From Desulfuromonas soudanensis (GTDB lineage Bacteria; Desulfobacterota; Desulfuromonadia; Desulfuromonadales; WTL): DNA of 64,000 nucleotides. Shown piece after piece: positions 7,249 to 15,727 of the stretch. The position numbers and the translations under genes are program-made. Below the pieces are notes generated by a model that ran no database searches, was not told where the DNA came from, and saw only the letters and a list, made by a program, of their open reading frames with translations. The stretch is from NCBI RefSeq assembly GCF_001278055.1, contig NZ_CP010802.1:124001-188000 (forward strand), in the 5' to 3' direction. Every line of letters starts with the position of its first letter. Within the stretch, counting starts at the first letter, position 1.

Positions 7249-9015
7249 ATGTCCGCTAGAAGTTTTTTGAGCAACTTTTCCGATTTCCAGAGAATGTCCC
7301 TAGTCCTCCTTTTTGCCTTGTTGCTGGCCGCCTGCAATGGCAGCGATGGCAACGACTCTGTGGTTCCACCCGTGATTCAAGCCCAGGTCTCGGCGGCCCA
7401 GGGGGGAACCTTTGCCGACAACCCTGCCAACCCCCTCGTTTCGCTGACCGTTCCTGCCGGGGCGCTCAGCGAGGATGCCCGCCTGACGGTCACCCCGGTC
7501 GCCGGTTCGCCGGCCCCCGGTGCCAACCAGACCCCGGCCAGTACCGCCTACGCGATCGCCCTCAACAGCGTCAGCGGGGCGCCGCTGACCATCGGCGAGG
7601 ACCTGATCCTGGAGATGGCGGCCGCCCCGGCGCCTGTCCATCCGCAGCTAGGAGAGATCGCTAGGGTTTCAGGGACCGTCTGGTTGCGCCAGGTGGCCAG
7701 TTTCTTCCGCCCCTCCGACAGTACCGTCGTCACCCTGGTTGCCGATCCCAACGGTATCTTCCGGGTGATGCACCGCAGCTTGCAGACCGCCGGAGGTCCC
7801 GGCGTCACGGCCGGCTTCGACGTCTTCATGAACGGGACCTTCGGCAACGAGGACTTCTTCGGCGGCGTCCTTGACCTGCACACGGTGCTGAACGGTCTCC
7901 CGCCGACCGACGCGGTGGCCCTTGGCGTCCAGATCGACCTGGCCAAGGTTCCCCAGACTATTGTCGACGTCATGACCGGTACCGACCTCAACGCCAAGGA
8001 CGTCGCCCTGGCCGATCCCGCCACCACCCGGGCTCTGCTCCAGGCCGGGGCGGTTGTCGGAGTGAAAGGGGTTTTCGGAGATCCGCTCAACCCCGACCTG
8101 TTGACCAGCGCCGGCATCACCTGTGCCCTCTGTCACCAGAACGTGACCCCAACCACCTTCCAGTTGAGCGCGGGTCCGACGACCCTGCCCATCGGACCGC
8201 TGGAGGTCGACGGCAAGGCCAACGTCGCCATGGACGCCGGCGCCATTCTCGCCGCCACCCCCTTTGCCCAGACCGCCGGTCAGCCAACCATCGACCTGTT
8301 GAACAGTTGGGGCCCAGGGCGTTTCGACATCCGTGCCCTGCCCGACAACCCTCTTGAAGACAATGCCGACAACCCCACCGGCAATCCGCCGCTCTGGAAC
8401 TTCGTCGACCTCGAAGCGCAGGGGTATTTCTTCGGCTACGACGGGCTGTTCGTCGGCGAGAATGCCCTGGCCAGCCAGGCGGAGGCGGTCTACGACCTGG
8501 TGATGCACGCCAACGGCGCCTTCGGCACCGTCTCGGGCAACCTCTCCCCGGCACTGCGGATCACCCCGCCGCAGGCCCTGCTCGACGCGCTGGCCGCCGC
8601 CGAGGTCGCCGCTCCCGGCAACGACATCGTCACCCAGGACCTCCTCGACCTGCAGACCTGGATGCGCAGCCTCGCCAGTCCGCCGCCGGGAGCCTTCGAC
8701 GAGGCTCTGGCCGAGGAAGGCTTCAGGCTCTTCTTCGGCAGGGCCAACTGCCATGTCTGCCATGACACGGCCGATCTGACCGATGCCGCGGGAAGCCTCT
8801 TCACCTTTACCCTGGGAGCGACTTCGGGGGATCTGGCCGGCGGCATCAAGGTGCCGGGGCTGCGGGGGGTTTCCCAGTCCGCCCCCTATCTGCATGACCA
8901 CAGCCTTGCCTCCCTGGAGGAGGTCGTCGCCCTGCTGGCCACCCTCGGCGATCCTATCCCTGCCTTGACCGCCACTGAACAGACTGCGCTGGTGGAGTTT
9001 CTGAAGAGCCTGTAA
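7249..9015 (+). CDS. Diheme c-type lipoprotein, MauG/cytochrome c peroxidase-like
   Basis: A 588-residue lipoprotein (lipobox LLLAAC near residue 28). Two CxxCH heme sites are visible: CALCH at 292-296 and CHVCH at 501-505. The C-terminal part has the MauG/CCP-like ending KVPGLRGVSQSAPYLHDHSLASLEEVV. The first 290 residues are a long beta-rich, Pro/Ala-rich region of no recognised family, much larger than in classical bacterial peroxidases. Peroxide reduction or periplasmic electron transfer are both possible. It is translated just after the DUF2892 gene and followed by a strong terminator. Confidence 0.75.
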   Translation: MSARSFLSNFSDFQRMSLVLLFALLLAACNGSDGNDSVVPPVIQAQVSAAQGGTFADNPANPLVSLTVPAGALSEDARLTVTPVAGSPAPGANQTPASTAYAIALNSVSGAPLTIGEDLILEMAAAPAPVHPQLGEIARVSGTVWLRQVASFFRPSDSTVVTLVADPNGIFRVMHRSLQTAGGPGVTAGFDVFMNGTFGNEDFFGGVLDLHTVLNGLPPTDAVALGVQIDLAKVPQTIVDVMTGTDLNAKDVALADPATTRALLQAGAVVGVKGVFGDPLNPDLLTSAGITCALCHQNVTPTTFQLSAGPTTLPIGPLEVDGKANVAMDAGAILAATPFAQTAGQPTIDLLNSWGPGRFDIRALPDNPLEDNADNPTGNPPLWNFVDLEAQGYFFGYDGLFVGENALASQAEAVYDLVMHANGAFGTVSGNLSPALRITPPQALLDALAAAEVAAPGNDIVTQDLLDLQTWMRSLASPPPGAFDEALAEEGFRLFFGRANCHVCHDTADLTDAAGSLFTFTLGATSGDLAGGIKVPGLRGVSQSAPYLHDHSLASLEEVVALLATLGDPIPALTATEQTALVEFLKSL

Positions 9016-9039
9016 GACGCCCGTCCCGCCCAAAGACGA

Positions 9040-9073
9040 AAAAGGGCCTGCGATTCGCGCAGGCCCTTTTCCT
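9040..9073 (+). terminator. Intrinsic terminator after diheme cytochrome gene
   Basis: GGGCCTGCG-ATTCG-CGCAGGCCC, a 9-bp GC-rich stem preceded by A residues and followed by TTTTCC. Confidence 0.85.
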
Positions 9074-9161
9074 TTGGTGATGAAACTGGGCTCAGGGTCA
9101 GGCTTGCAAGGTTGAAAAGATGGTGAATGTCCGCAGGGATGGCCGGCCAAAAACAATCCCC

Positions 9162-9635
9162 CTATTCCGCCTCGATCTGCAGCTCAGTGCTGATGTCGAT
9201 CGCCTTGTGCAGCGACATGTACACCGGGCAGGACTGGTGGTGGATGCGGTGCACCCGCTCCGCCGTTTCGCGGGACGTCTCGGGCGTCTTGAGATGATAG
9301 GTGACGCGGATCCGGCGGATGATCAGCACCTTGTTCTCGGTTTCGATCTCACCTTCCACGTCGGCGGTCAACCTGCCGTTGGATGCATCTATTTGACGCG
9401 CCTCCAGCGCGCCTCCCAGGGTGCCGGTCAGTCAGCCACCGGCGGCAGCGACTACGTAGTCAAGTGTGGTCGCGTGCGGTTCGGGGAGCCTGTCCGCGGT
9501 GAGGCCGTAGTGCTCGGCGACGGGTCCGTGCACGCCGAAGCGGACCGGTTCCTTTTCCGCCGGCAGATACGCCAGGCGATCGGGCCCCTGGAGGCGTTCG
9601 ATGCGTATTTTTGAAAGATAGGTCACGTCTTTCAT
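9162..9635 (-). CDS. OsmC-family selenoprotein (in-frame UGA at residue 68)
   Basis: One 157-residue OsmC/Ohr-type thiol peroxidase is obtained when the TGA at 9434-9432 is read as selenocysteine. The protein runs TTLDYVVAAAGG-U-LTGTLGGALEAR and later HHQSCPVYMSL, placing Sec68 where OsmC proteins have their first redox cysteine, with Cys136 as the partner. Both sides stay in frame with normal spacing and total length. A hairpin at 9413-9395 follows the UGA at SECIS distance. The start has AAGGAGGAGGG just upstream. OsmC enzymes detoxify organic hydroperoxides. Reading it as two genes or a pseudogene is less likely because the break falls exactly on the catalytic position. Confidence 0.85.
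9395..9413 (-). promoter_or_regulatory. Candidate bacterial SECIS hairpin
   Basis: On the minus strand GGCGCGC-TGGAG-GCGCGTC forms a 7-bp stem (one G-U) with a five-base loop containing G. It starts 18 bases after the in-frame UGA, within the range expected for SelB-binding elements. Confidence 0.75.
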
Positions 9636-9798
9636 CCCTCCTCCTTTGTCGACTCTCTTCGTTTCTTCTCAGACATTACCCGCTGCCCCCGCCCTGTCAA
9701 ACCCGGAACCTTGACAAGGAATAGATCAGGGGACATCATACCTTTTTCAATCTCCCGGCCCGATCGCACCACCTCCCCTCTTAAAATCGAGGTCACAA

Positions 9799-10770
9799 AT
9801 GGACAATCGTCATCTCGTCGAGCAAGCGGTGAAGGCCGGTATAAAATCCTACGCCGAATCTCGCCGTCTTCTCATCACCCCGTTTATCGAGAAAAACTTC
9901 TCCTTCAAGGGCGCCTGGAAAATCAACAGGTGCGCCCTGGGTAAAGACCTTCTGAGAGCGCCGGCCAATATCGCCTGGGCGCCCGTTTATTTTCTGGCGA
10001 AGATGGGCGGGGCGGCCTCAAGGAAGGTCGGCCTGAAATCGCTGGCCGACCGGCTCTGTTCGGCACCGCCGGGATTTCGCACCGATGTCGAGCGGGAGGT
10101 TGAATGGCTTTTATATTCGGACTTTCTCGAGTTGCCCTACGAGTGCAGCGGTCGCAAATCCGAAAAAAACGCCCTGCTGACTCATATCCTGGCAGAAGGA
10201 GCACTGATCGACCTCTTCGAGGAGACCCTGCGGCCATTTGCCGAGATGTCGAAGGATTCGAGTTTACGCATGAGCCTGGAGAAAAAACTGGGCACCTATG
10301 TCGACAACCGCAAGGATGTCTCCGAACTGACGGCGGCGCTCATGGGGATGTCGGCCGGGCTGGCGGCGCACAAAGGGGTGAATCTCGGCGCCGTGGGGCT
10401 GGGGCAGGCGACGGCAGGGGCCATTGCCCACAACGTGGCTGTATCCAACTTCCTTCTCGGCGAGTCCATCGGCGGCCTATACTACGCGATTTTCCCCGGA
10501 GCGGCTGCCGCCTCCACGGGGCTTATTGTCGGCCTGACGGGCGGCATTGCCGCGGCCCTGGGAGTCGTGTCGGCCTTCTCCGGGATTCTTGCAGACCCGG
10601 TGCAAAAGGCCCTCGGGCTTCACCAGCGGAAGCTCACTCGACTGGTCAATGCCATCGAAAACCAGTTGTCCGGAGAGGGGAAAGAGGCCTATGCCCTGCG
10701 GGAGGGATATGTCGCCAGGCTGCTCGATTTTCTCGATATTCTTATGAGCGTTGCTCGGGCCGCTACCTAG
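9799..10770 (+). CDS. Conserved hypothetical membrane protein
   Basis: A 323-residue protein with no recognised catalytic motif. The N-terminal half is soluble and helical. The region about 175-275 is Gly/Ala-rich and hydrophobic, with two likely membrane hairpins (GMSAGLAAHKGVNLGAVGLG and GLIVGLTGGIAAALGVVSAF). The C-terminus is helical. Two cysteines (45 and 84) show no metal pattern. It is a single gene between the OsmC gene and a long intergenic repeat. Proteins of this shape occur in proteobacteria, but no function is known to me. Confidence 0.6.
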   Translation: MDNRHLVEQAVKAGIKSYAESRRLLITPFIEKNFSFKGAWKINRCALGKDLLRAPANIAWAPVYFLAKMGGAASRKVGLKSLADRLCSAPPGFRTDVEREVEWLLYSDFLELPYECSGRKSEKNALLTHILAEGALIDLFEETLRPFAEMSKDSSLRMSLEKKLGTYVDNRKDVSELTAALMGMSAGLAAHKGVNLGAVGLGQATAGAIAHNVAVSNFLLGESIGGLYYAIFPGAAAASTGLIVGLTGGIAAALGVVSAFSGILADPVQKALGLHQRKLTRLVNAIENQLSGEGKEAYALREGYVARLLDFLDILMSVARAAT

Positions 10771-10796
10771 GGTTGTTTCTTTCTACTCATTTTTCC

Positions 10797-11090
10797 GGGG
10801 ATAAAACCGTCGGGTCGCGCCCCCGAGATTGTGTCGTTGCCTTTAAAGGTTCTGCTTTTAAACCAGCAGCCCCTCAACAAAGTGCCCGCGGCAACGACGG
10901 TGATTGCACTGCCGTGGGCCAGGGCACCCGGTGGTTGAGCCGCCGAGCCGGACGTCTCTGCATCAAAGGGAAATTGCTTCCCGATCCGTTACGACCCATG
11001 CCGACCGCAGGTCAAGCGTTTTTCTGCCTACTCTTTAGTCGCTTTACAAAAGAGTAGGGCGGCGTCGGGGGCCGCGACCCCCGGGTCTTG
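10797..11090 (+). repeat. Long intergenic repeat, copy 1
   Basis: About 290 bases related to 12565-13111. Copy 1 begins with GGGATAAAACCGTCGGG and then continues like the downstream half of copy 2, sharing long identical stretches such as CCGACCGCAGGTCAAGCG, and a hairpin CCTACTCTTT...AAAGAGTAGG near its end. It is not coding, although a shared frame ending in RFTKE is open by chance. Confidence 0.8.
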
Positions 11091-11219
11091 TCCCTGATAT
11101 TAAGGCAATAACTCATTCGAAATCTCCCCCGCCCGCAACGTCGGGACAGAAATCAGCCGGTGTAAATCCTGATCGGCTCGCAGGACAAAATGCCTCGAAT
11201 ATTCATGTTTGCCGGTTCT

Positions 11220-12419
11220 TTATGTGCGCGGCGGCTTCGTTTCAAAGTCAGTGATGACCCGGCGCATAAATTCGTCGAATAAGGGCACAGTGAAGGCCAT
11301 ATCTCCATGTGCAGGGCTGAAGATCATCCCCTTTTTTATGAGGCTGGCCCGAATCGGACCCAGGGTCGTAATTTTTACCCCGAGAGTTTCGGCGATATCC
11401 GCAGTGCGATAAGGTCCGGCCCCTAACTCTGCCATGGCGCGCATATAGATTTTTTCGCGCGGAGTGAGTCGATTGAAACGGACGCGGAAAAAGTTTTCGT
11501 CAAGGCGCCGGGCCACCAGGGTTGTCGTTTCCTGCACAACGTCCAGGGTGATAGGAGATGCCTCGGCATGATTCCACGCCTGGTAGCCCCATTCCTGCAG
11601 AAAATAGGGATAGCCCTGAGTCAGACGATAAATTTCTTGAAGAGCCGTTTGTTCAATCTTTTCACCGGCGGCGACAATCGGATCCTTGATGGCCCTGGTG
11701 GCTTCCCTATCGGACAGCGGGCCGATGTCGGGAAAACTGAAGAGACGCTCGGCATAGGACTTGGACTCGCCGGCCAGCCCGGGAAGAATCGGCAAACCGG
11801 CGCCAATCAAAACCAAGGGGAGTTGGCGTTGTTGCATCTTGTGCATCGCCATGATCAGAGCACTCAATTCGGACGAACCAAGATACTGGATTTCGTCGAT
11901 CAAAACCGCCACGGCCGTATGACGTTCTTCTGCCGCTTCGGCAACGGCCATGAACAGGTTGGGAAGGTCGATTTCCAGGTCCCCACTATCGGCAGCGCCG
12001 GTCTCGGGATCGATATCAACCCCGAATTCAACGTCGCCCACGGTCACCTTGACGGCACTGATGAAACTCTTCAAAACGGCAATGCCCCGCTTGGCCTTGT
12101 CTCCGGCCCCGGCGATCCGGTCAAGGTCGAAGAGAAGGCGGCGCAGTTGCGGGATCAGAAGGACGGCGAGCGGTTTGTCCTCATGGGCTTCGATGAGGAT
12201 GGTGCGATAACCATCTCCCTGGGCCATGCGCTCCATCTCATTGAGGAGCACGGTTTTACCGACTCCGCGCAGACCGGTCATCAGGATGCTTTTTTCGGGT
12301 CGCCGCTGCAAAACGCGACCGAGCAATACATGAGCCTGTTCCAGAATGCTGTCGCGACCTGACAGCTCTGGAGGTGGCGAGCCTGCGCCTGGTGAGAAGG
12401 GGTTCTTGATTTTATCCAT
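11220..12419 (-). CDS. AAA/STAND-type ATPase with C-terminal winged helix
   Basis: A 399-residue P-loop ATPase of the archaeal-ATPase/AAA_16-like kind. Walker A is GLRGVGKT (about 49-56), Walker B is VAVLIDEIQ (about 170), followed by a sensor-like LVLIGAGLP and a C-terminal winged-helix region (about 310-390, TPREKIYMRAMAELGAGPYRT). Such ATPases are typical of accessory DNA and often act as regulators or defence modules, but no partner effector is visible. It is alone, preceded by an A+T-rich promoter region and flanked on both sides by copies of one intergenic repeat, which suggests acquisition as a block. Confidence 0.75.
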   Translation of the reverse strand: MDKIKNPFSPGAGSPPPELSGRDSILEQAHVLLGRVLQRRPEKSILMTGLRGVGKTVLLNEMERMAQGDGYRTILIEAHEDKPLAVLLIPQLRRLLFDLDRIAGAGDKAKRGIAVLKSFISAVKVTVGDVEFGVDIDPETGAADSGDLEIDLPNLFMAVAEAAEERHTAVAVLIDEIQYLGSSELSALIMAMHKMQQRQLPLVLIGAGLPILPGLAGESKSYAERLFSFPDIGPLSDREATRAIKDPIVAAGEKIEQTALQEIYRLTQGYPYFLQEWGYQAWNHAEASPITLDVVQETTTLVARRLDENFFRVRFNRLTPREKIYMRAMAELGAGPYRTADIAETLGVKITTLGPIRASLIKKGMIFSPAHGDMAFTVPLFDEFMRRVITDFETKPPRT

Positions 12420-12564
12420 CAGCGTACCTCCTGCAGGGATTTATAGTAATTTATACGGTGTTATCCGAATAATGTCGAATAATTTTGTATAAACTGTAAG
12501 CGCCAGATAAAAACCCGGGTAGGCTAGGAAGTGGTCCCGCGCCGCCACTGAGGGAGGGGTTTTA

Positions 12565-13111
12565 GGGATAAAACCGTCGGGACGCGCCCCGACAGGCGCC
12601 TTACTTTTTGTCCAGACGGCAACAAAAAAGTAAGCAAAAAGTGCCTTGCACCTGCGGTGGGCATGGCTTGGAGGGGTGGTCGTGTTAATTGCTGCGGTGC
12701 TGAGAGTCGGTCGTTGTTGTCTTGTCCCTCAGCTTCGATTCCAGGTCGCCGGTTTTCCGTTTGCGGGGGTTGCATCAACCATTTCAGTAAAGGGCTTCTG
12801 GTTTGAAAGGCCAGGAGCAAAGACAGAATCCACGGCAACGGCCACCGAGGACTCGTTCTAGTTTTCCCGGTTCTGCTTTTCAACCAGCAGCCCCTCAACA
12901 AAATGCCCGCGGCAACGAATGTGATCGCACTGCCGTCGGCAGGAGCACCCGGTGGTTAAACCGCCACGTCGGACGTCTCTGCATCAAATGGACATTGCTT
13001 CCCGAACCGTTACGACCCATGCCGACCGCAGGTCAAGCGTTTTTCTGCCTACTCTTTAGTCGCTTTACAAAAGAGTAGGGCGGCGTCGGGGGCCGCGACC
13101 CCCGGGTCTTG
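12565..13111 (+). repeat. Long intergenic repeat, copy 2 (two-part)
   Basis: The first part (12565-12800) starts GGGATAAAACCGTCGGG and contains a CTTACTTTTTG...CAAAAAAGTAAG hairpin. The second part (12868-13111) is about 85-90% like copy 1. The region upstream (12420-12564) is A+T-rich and probably holds the ATPase promoter. No gene is supported here. Confidence 0.8.
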
Positions 13112-13251
13112 ACCTTGAATTAAGCCCATGACCTTCGCAAAGCTTCTCTCCTTTCTATTCATTTTTCCTTACGAAATTCATTTTTTAGTTGTAGTTACGA
13201 GCTGTTTTGCAGTAATAATCTATTCAGAATCTATTCACATCTGGATGTTTA

Positions 13252-14616
13252 ATGCGAGAAGAGCTTAAAGTAAAAATATTGGAGAGGCTTGCGACCGGGC
13301 CAAAGATAGCCAGGGAACTTGTTTCCCTCGTCGGCGCCAGCCAGCCCACGCTTTCCCGGGCCATTAGAGAACTCGGCACTCAGGTCGTAACCCTGGGGCG
13401 GGGACGGGCAACAAGATATGCCCGTCCTCGGCTTGTGCGGGGCATCACAAGCCAGTTTCCCGTTTACCGCATTGACGAAGCGGGAGATGCTCACCTTCTC
13501 GGCCTTTTGCAGACTCTTGCCGGCGGGCATTACTGGTGGGAACCTGAAGATTCGGCAAAGGAGAGTCGCCTTTTCGATTATCTCCCCTGGTTTGTTCAGG
13601 ATATGCGCCCGGAAGGTTTTGTCGGACGGGCCTTTGCGCAAGGGCAAGGGGCCGATTTGGGGCTTCCGGCAAAGTTGACTGATTGGACTGACGATGATGT
13701 GCTGATTGCGCTGTCCCGGCGCGGAGAGGATCATATCGGCAATCTGATCATCGGCGAGGAGTCCATCGAACGTTATCTGAAATTCGCACAAAAGCCGTCT
13801 CCCGAGGTGCCTGAGCCTGCCCGGCAACAGGTCTACGCCGATCTCGCCAGAGCTGCCATGGAAGGAGACCCGGCCGGTTCTTCTGCGGGAGGGGAACAGC
13901 CGAAGTTTGCCGCGATGCTGCGGGCGGGTGACGAACGCCGTCATGTGCTGGTTAAATTTTCCCCGCCGATCCTTCAAGCAGAAGGTCAACGCTGGGCAGA
14001 TCTCCTTCTCTGCGAGCATCTGGCTCTTGATGTTGTGCGGGATGCCGGAATCCCTTCTGCCTCGAGTCGGATCCTCGAAGCTGACAGCCGCGTATTTCTT
14101 GAGGTTGACCGCTTCGATCGAATCGGCAGTGCGGGAAGATCTTCCCTCTTTTCCCTGCGAGCAATCGATGGCGAATATCTGGGGATGGGAAGCGATTGGG
14201 CTAAATGTGCCGGGGGACTCCTTCGGGCCGGAGTCATTTCTCCCGAGGATGCGCGGAAAATGCGCTGGCTGAAGGTTTTTGGCGATCTTATCGGCAACAC
14301 GGATATGCATCTGGGCAATCTCTCTTTTATCCGTGTGCGCTCGAGGTTCTACGCCCTGGCCCCGGTGTACGACATGCTCCCGATGCTCTATCGCCCGGTT
14401 TCCGGCGAAACTCCCCATCGGGAGTTTGCCCCCGGAGCGATGACCCTGGAAACGGCCGATGTCAGGCCGGAGGCGCTGCAAAGTGCACTTCGGTTTTGGG
14501 ATAGAGCAGCTGCCGAACCGCGACTCTCCGATGAATTCAAGGCCATTTGCCGGAACAATTTTTCGGTGCTGCAGAAACTTGAGACGGCTCCGCGTATAAT
14601 AACCAAAAAAGTCTGA
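13252..14616 (+). CDS. HipA-family kinase with N-terminal HTH (YjjJ/HipH-like)
   Basis: A 454-residue protein. A winged-helix domain (about 1-65, QPTLSRAIRELG) is fused to a HipA-type kinase: SSAGGEQPKF (ATP-binding loop, about 205), catalytic IGNTDMHLGN (about 350) and metal-binding YDMLP (about 373). HipA kinases phosphorylate translation factors such as tRNA synthetases. E. coli YjjJ (HipH) has the same architecture and acts without a normal neighbouring HipB, matching the lack of an antitoxin gene here. The promoter region is A+T-rich and contains two TCTATTCA direct repeats near 13220 that might be self-binding sites. It lies immediately upstream of tRNA-Arg. Confidence 0.85.
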   Translation: MREELKVKILERLATGPKIARELVSLVGASQPTLSRAIRELGTQVVTLGRGRATRYARPRLVRGITSQFPVYRIDEAGDAHLLGLLQTLAGGHYWWEPEDSAKESRLFDYLPWFVQDMRPEGFVGRAFAQGQGADLGLPAKLTDWTDDDVLIALSRRGEDHIGNLIIGEESIERYLKFAQKPSPEVPEPARQQVYADLARAAMEGDPAGSSAGGEQPKFAAMLRAGDERRHVLVKFSPPILQAEGQRWADLLLCEHLALDVVRDAGIPSASSRILEADSRVFLEVDRFDRIGSAGRSSLFSLRAIDGEYLGMGSDWAKCAGGLLRAGVISPEDARKMRWLKVFGDLIGNTDMHLGNLSFIRVRSRFYALAPVYDMLPMLYRPVSGETPHREFAPGAMTLETADVRPEALQSALRFWDRAAAEPRLSDEFKAICRNNFSVLQKLETAPRIITKKV

Positions 14617-14660
14617 CCGAAGGCTGCGGCAGGGGCTCCCCCCCATTTGAAAAACCATCT

Positions 14661-14737
14661 GCGCCCGTAGCTCAGCTGGATAGAGCACCAGGCTTCGACC
14701 CTGGGTGTCGGCAGTTCGAATCTGTCCGGGCGCACCA
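14661..14737 (+). tRNA. tRNA-Arg (anticodon TCG)
   Basis: A complete cloverleaf of 77 bases with encoded CCA: acceptor GCGCCCG/CGGGCGC, D-arm GCTC..GAGC, anticodon stem CCAGG/CCTGG with loop CTTCGAC (anticodon TCG), T-arm GGCAG-TTCGAAT-CTGTC. Its 3' half is duplicated at 6112-6164. A terminator follows. Confidence 0.95.
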
Positions 14738-14745
14738 AAAAGAAC

Positions 14746-14784
14746 AGGAGGTTGCGACGCGCGTCGCAACCTCCTTTTTATTTT
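14746..14784 (+). terminator. Terminator after tRNA-Arg
   Basis: A perfect palindrome, AGGAGGTTGCGACGC followed directly by its complement, then TTTTTATTTT. The first arm only is retained beside the tRNA fragment at 6171-6181. Confidence 0.85.
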
Positions 14785-14816
14785 ACTGAAACAAATGGAG
14801 CCGTAAAAAACGGAAA

Positions 14817-15578
14817 TTACCTGGGGAGATTGGCAATGGCCGAGTCGATCTTCTCCAGGCGCCGGGGGTTCGAGGGGTGCGAACTCAAAAAGCCGCCACC
14901 GGCGCCGTAGAGACCCTCCAGGGTCAGAATGGACGCCTTCATGGCCTGGGGATTTTTCCCCAGGTTGTGCAGGGCGCGGACGGCGTAGGTGTCGGCCTCA
15001 AGCTCGTCGGTCTGGGAATAACGGGCCTGAATGGCCGCATAGCCGAGTTGCCCCAGCTGGGACGACGTCAGCGCGCCGATATAGCCGCCCACGGAAGAGG
15101 CGGCTTGAAAGGCCGTATCGCCGATGATTTTTTCCCGCATCTGCTGATAGCTGTGCTTGAGTTTGACATGACCGACTTCATGCATAATGACAGCCAGAAC
15201 CTGATCGTCCGGCATGGCATCGAAGAGGCCGGAATAAACGCGCACGGTCCCGTCGGCCATGGCAAAGGCATTCACCTCCGGAGCCAGATAGACCTTGAAA
15301 TTGAGATTCAAGCCATCGTAGTGCGCCAGCCCCTGCGTCAGACGATTCAACCGCACCGCATAGGGGTTATTCGCCTCGGCGACCTTGATTTTACCGTCCA
15401 GCTCCGTTGCGGCCAAGGTCGCCGTCTGCGCAACGCTCTCTTCGGTGAGGGTCGCAGCCAGCAGCGCCCCGCCACTGACCCCCATCGCTTTTTCCACATC
15501 GAAAGCGCCGCCGGCCGTACAGCCGCCGAGCAGGAGGATCAGCGCCAGTCCGGTCAAAAATCGGTGGGAATTTTTCAT
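14817..15578 (-). CDS. M48-family metalloprotease lipoprotein
   Basis: A 253-residue lipoprotein (lipobox LLLGGC near residue 20) with the zinc-protease motif HEVGH (about 138-142), a downstream glutamate region DELEADTYAVRAL and a conserved SSHPSNPRRLEKI ending. The layout matches LoiP/YggG-type Peptidase M48 proteins that cleave misfolded envelope proteins. The start has AAGGAG upstream. It is monocistronic, back to back with the tRNA terminator. A periplasm-facing, membrane-anchored location is inferred from the lipobox. Confidence 0.88.
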   Translation of the reverse strand: MKNSHRFLTGLALILLLGGCTAGGAFDVEKAMGVSGGALLAATLTEESVAQTATLAATELDGKIKVAEANNPYAVRLNRLTQGLAHYDGLNLNFKVYLAPEVNAFAMADGTVRVYSGLFDAMPDDQVLAVIMHEVGHVKLKHSYQQMREKIIGDTAFQAASSVGGYIGALTSSQLGQLGYAAIQARYSQTDELEADTYAVRALHNLGKNPQAMKASILTLEGLYGAGGGFLSSHPSNPRRLEKIDSAIANLPR

Positions 15579-15727
15579 TTTAATCTCTCCTTAAAAAGCC
15601 CAAAAAGCGATTCCGCCTAGGACGGGTCAAACCGGTGAACCGCACCGGGTTCGGATTCAATATTCTACCCTGTTTTCTTCGGTTGGTCAGAAGAGTGGCT
15701 CATCCGTCTCCTGGGACCCGCGGACCC

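Noticed and set aside
9162-9635. Reading the OsmC locus as two adjacent genes or a pseudogene
   Set aside because: Both halves are in one frame with no other damage and the stop sits on the catalytic position with a SECIS-like hairpin.
10797-13111. Two open frames with a shared ending (…AGQAFFCLLFSRFTKE) around 11.0 and 13.0 kb
   Set aside because: The similarity is explained by the non-coding repeat copies; the upstream parts differ and have no start signals.
6164-14661. Simple tRNA-integrated island between the two tRNA-Arg copies
   Set aside because: The fragment is upstream of the intact gene on the same strand, the reverse of the usual arrangement, and no integrase gene is present between them.
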